Positions 12,091 to 13,023 of a DNA stretch of 13,023 bases are shown here, in pieces. Position 1 is the first letter of the stretch, and the number at the start of each line of letters is the position of its first letter. The DNA is from Candidatus Kerfeldbacteria bacterium (GTDB lineage: Bacteria; Patescibacteriota; Patescibacteriia; SBBC01). The stretch covers positions 1-13,023 of the forward strand of contig CAINXF010000068.1 in the NCBI GenBank assembly GCA_903854795.1. The letters are read 5' to 3'. The position numbers and the translations under genes are program-made. The notes below the pieces were generated by a model. The model saw only the letters and a program-made list of their open reading frames with translations. It was not told where the DNA came from and made no database searches.

Positions 12091-13023
12091 TCTCGGTCGC
12101 CGTCAACATCGTCACTTGGAACGGTAAGGAGTTTCTGCCACACCTCTTGAAGAGCCTCATGGCGCAAACACTTCAGCCAAAGCGCATCCTTGTGATCGAT
12201 AACGGATCGGTCGACGGGACGATCGAGCTGTTGAAGGAATGGCCGACCGTCCACGTGCTCCGCAACAACCGCAACCTTGGCTTCGCGCATGCACACAACC
12301 AAGGGATCGCGTTGAGTGGTGCCGATGCCGTACTCATCGTGAACCAGGACCTCATCCTCGACCCGCTCTGCCTCGAACGTCTCGCGTCCGTCCTCGACAA
12401 GGACACGTCAGTCGGAAGCGTCTGTCCGCTCGTGTATCGCTTCAGCTTCACCGAAGGGGACTTGAGAGAACCATCGTTTTCTGATACTATAGATGCCGCG
12501 GGATTGATCGTCCGACGTAACCGGCAAGTGCTGAATCGTGGCGAAGGGGCGCACGATGACGGACATATTGACCAATGGCCTCCGGAAGTGTTCGGCGTTC
12601 CCGGTGTGCTCGCGATGTACCGCATGGCGGCACTGAAGGACGTCGCATACGGCAACGAGTATTTCGATGACGATTTTTTCGCCTACAAGGAAGACGTTGA
12701 TCTCGCCTGGCGTCTCCGCTGGGCCGGGTGGCGCGCGCGGTTCGTCGCCGACGCGAAGGCATACCACTACCGCACGCTCACGCACCATGGCGACAAGATT
12801 ACGCAGGTGTTCAAAACAAGGAGGGAGCGCTCGTCGTGGCTTCGCACGTTATCCTACCGTAACCATCTCCTGACGCTGTACAAGGATGAGTCTGCGGGTA
12901 CGTTTTTTCCGCATATCGTGTTCATCCTCATGAACGAGGTCCGACGAGTTGGGTACCTCCTGTTGCGTGAGTGGCCCACACTCCGCGCGATCCCGCAGGC
13001 CATCCGTCTCATGCCGACCATTA
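12087..13023 (+). CDS. Glycosyltransferase family 2, 3' end cut by window
   Basis: Starts at ATG 12087, overlapping the preceding stop as ATGA, which implies translational coupling; the frame is open to the last base (312 full codons visible). GT2 features: VAVNIVTWNG, VIDNGSVDGT (36-45), N-Q-D at 86-88 in the metal position, TIDAAGLIVRR (134-144), GVPGVLAMYRMAAL (170-183) and FDDDFFAYKEDVDLAWRLRWAGW (193-215) with the catalytic acidic group. This is the COG1216 pattern common in rhamnosyltransferase-like enzymes. It has diverged clearly from the other GT2 in the cluster, so it probably adds a different sugar. The C-terminal region seen (LMNEVRRVGYLLLREW) may contact the membrane. Confidence 0.92.
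   Translation, partial: MISVAVNIVTWNGKEFLPHLLKSLMAQTLQPKRILVIDNGSVDGTIELLKEWPTVHVLRNNRNLGFAHAHNQGIALSGADAVLIVNQDLILDPLCLERLASVLDKDTSVGSVCPLVYRFSFTEGDLREPSFSDTIDAAGLIVRRNRQVLNRGEGAHDDGHIDQWPPEVFGVPGVLAMYRMAALKDVAYGNEYFDDDFFAYKEDVDLAWRLRWAGWRARFVADAKAYHYRTLTHHGDKITQVFKTRRERSSWLRTLSYRNHLLTLYKDESAGTFFPHIVFILMNEVRRVGYLLLREWPTLRAIPQAIRLMPTI

Noticed and set aside
1..13023. CRISPR array, tRNA, rRNA, transposase or attachment-site signatures
   Set aside because: I saw no regularly spaced direct repeats, no tRNA-like cloverleaf, no conserved rRNA stretch and no integrase or transposase motifs on either strand.

Overview
The window is GC-rich bacterial DNA read with the standard code: TGA ends several intact genes, so a TGA-recoding lineage is unlikely. 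Gene content suggests a Patescibacteria (CPR) or similar environmental genome: short dense genes, many starts without a Shine-Dalgarno, a COG4586/COG4587/COG3694-type ABC exporter, COG1216-type glycosyltransferases and a palindromic repeat inside a gene. That placement is inference; no marker gene is present. I see no rRNA, tRNA, CRISPR array, transposase or phage gene. The longest gene-free stretch is 181 nt (5313-5493) and holds two divergent promoters.

Region A (1-5312) is a patchwork of single genes in alternating orientation. In order: the 3' end of a Ser/Thr/Gly-tailed protein (+), a Trp-rich unknown protein with a Cys/His cluster (-), a small double-CxxC zinc-ribbon protein (-), a MarR-type regulator (+), a CPBP/Abi intramembrane protease with an in-frame palindromic repeat (+), an unknown one-TM protein (-), a TfoX N-terminal-domain protein (+) and an M29/AmpS-like metallo-aminopeptidase (-). 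Convergent pairs are separated by hairpins. Two of these (568-612 and 3291-3332) are related in sequence and can each fold in two mutually exclusive ways. Divergent pairs share compact promoter regions; the clearest is the zinc-ribbon/MarR region, where an 8-bp-arm inverted repeat lies on the MarR promoter.

Region B (5494-13023) is entirely rightward. A LiaF-like membrane protein, with a perfect 12-bp palindrome at its predicted transcription start, precedes a tight run of seven genes: two ABC-2 permeases, their ATPase, a GT2 glycosyltransferase, a zinc-ribbon SAM methyltransferase, an O-antigen-ligase/polymerase-type membrane protein and a second GT2 enzyme cut by the window edge. From the second permease on, the genes are 1-34 nt apart or overlap by 4-17 nt. 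The likely job is assembly and export or ligation of a surface glycan, with the LiaF-like protein as a possible envelope-stress link.

Two styles of gene start stand out. Three minus-strand genes have good -35/-10 promoters, leaders of about 50-75 nt and strong Shine-Dalgarno sequences. Several plus-strand genes have a -10 box only 6-9 nt before the start codon and no Shine-Dalgarno, which predicts leaderless mRNAs. All promoter, operator and terminator calls come from reading the sequence by eye.
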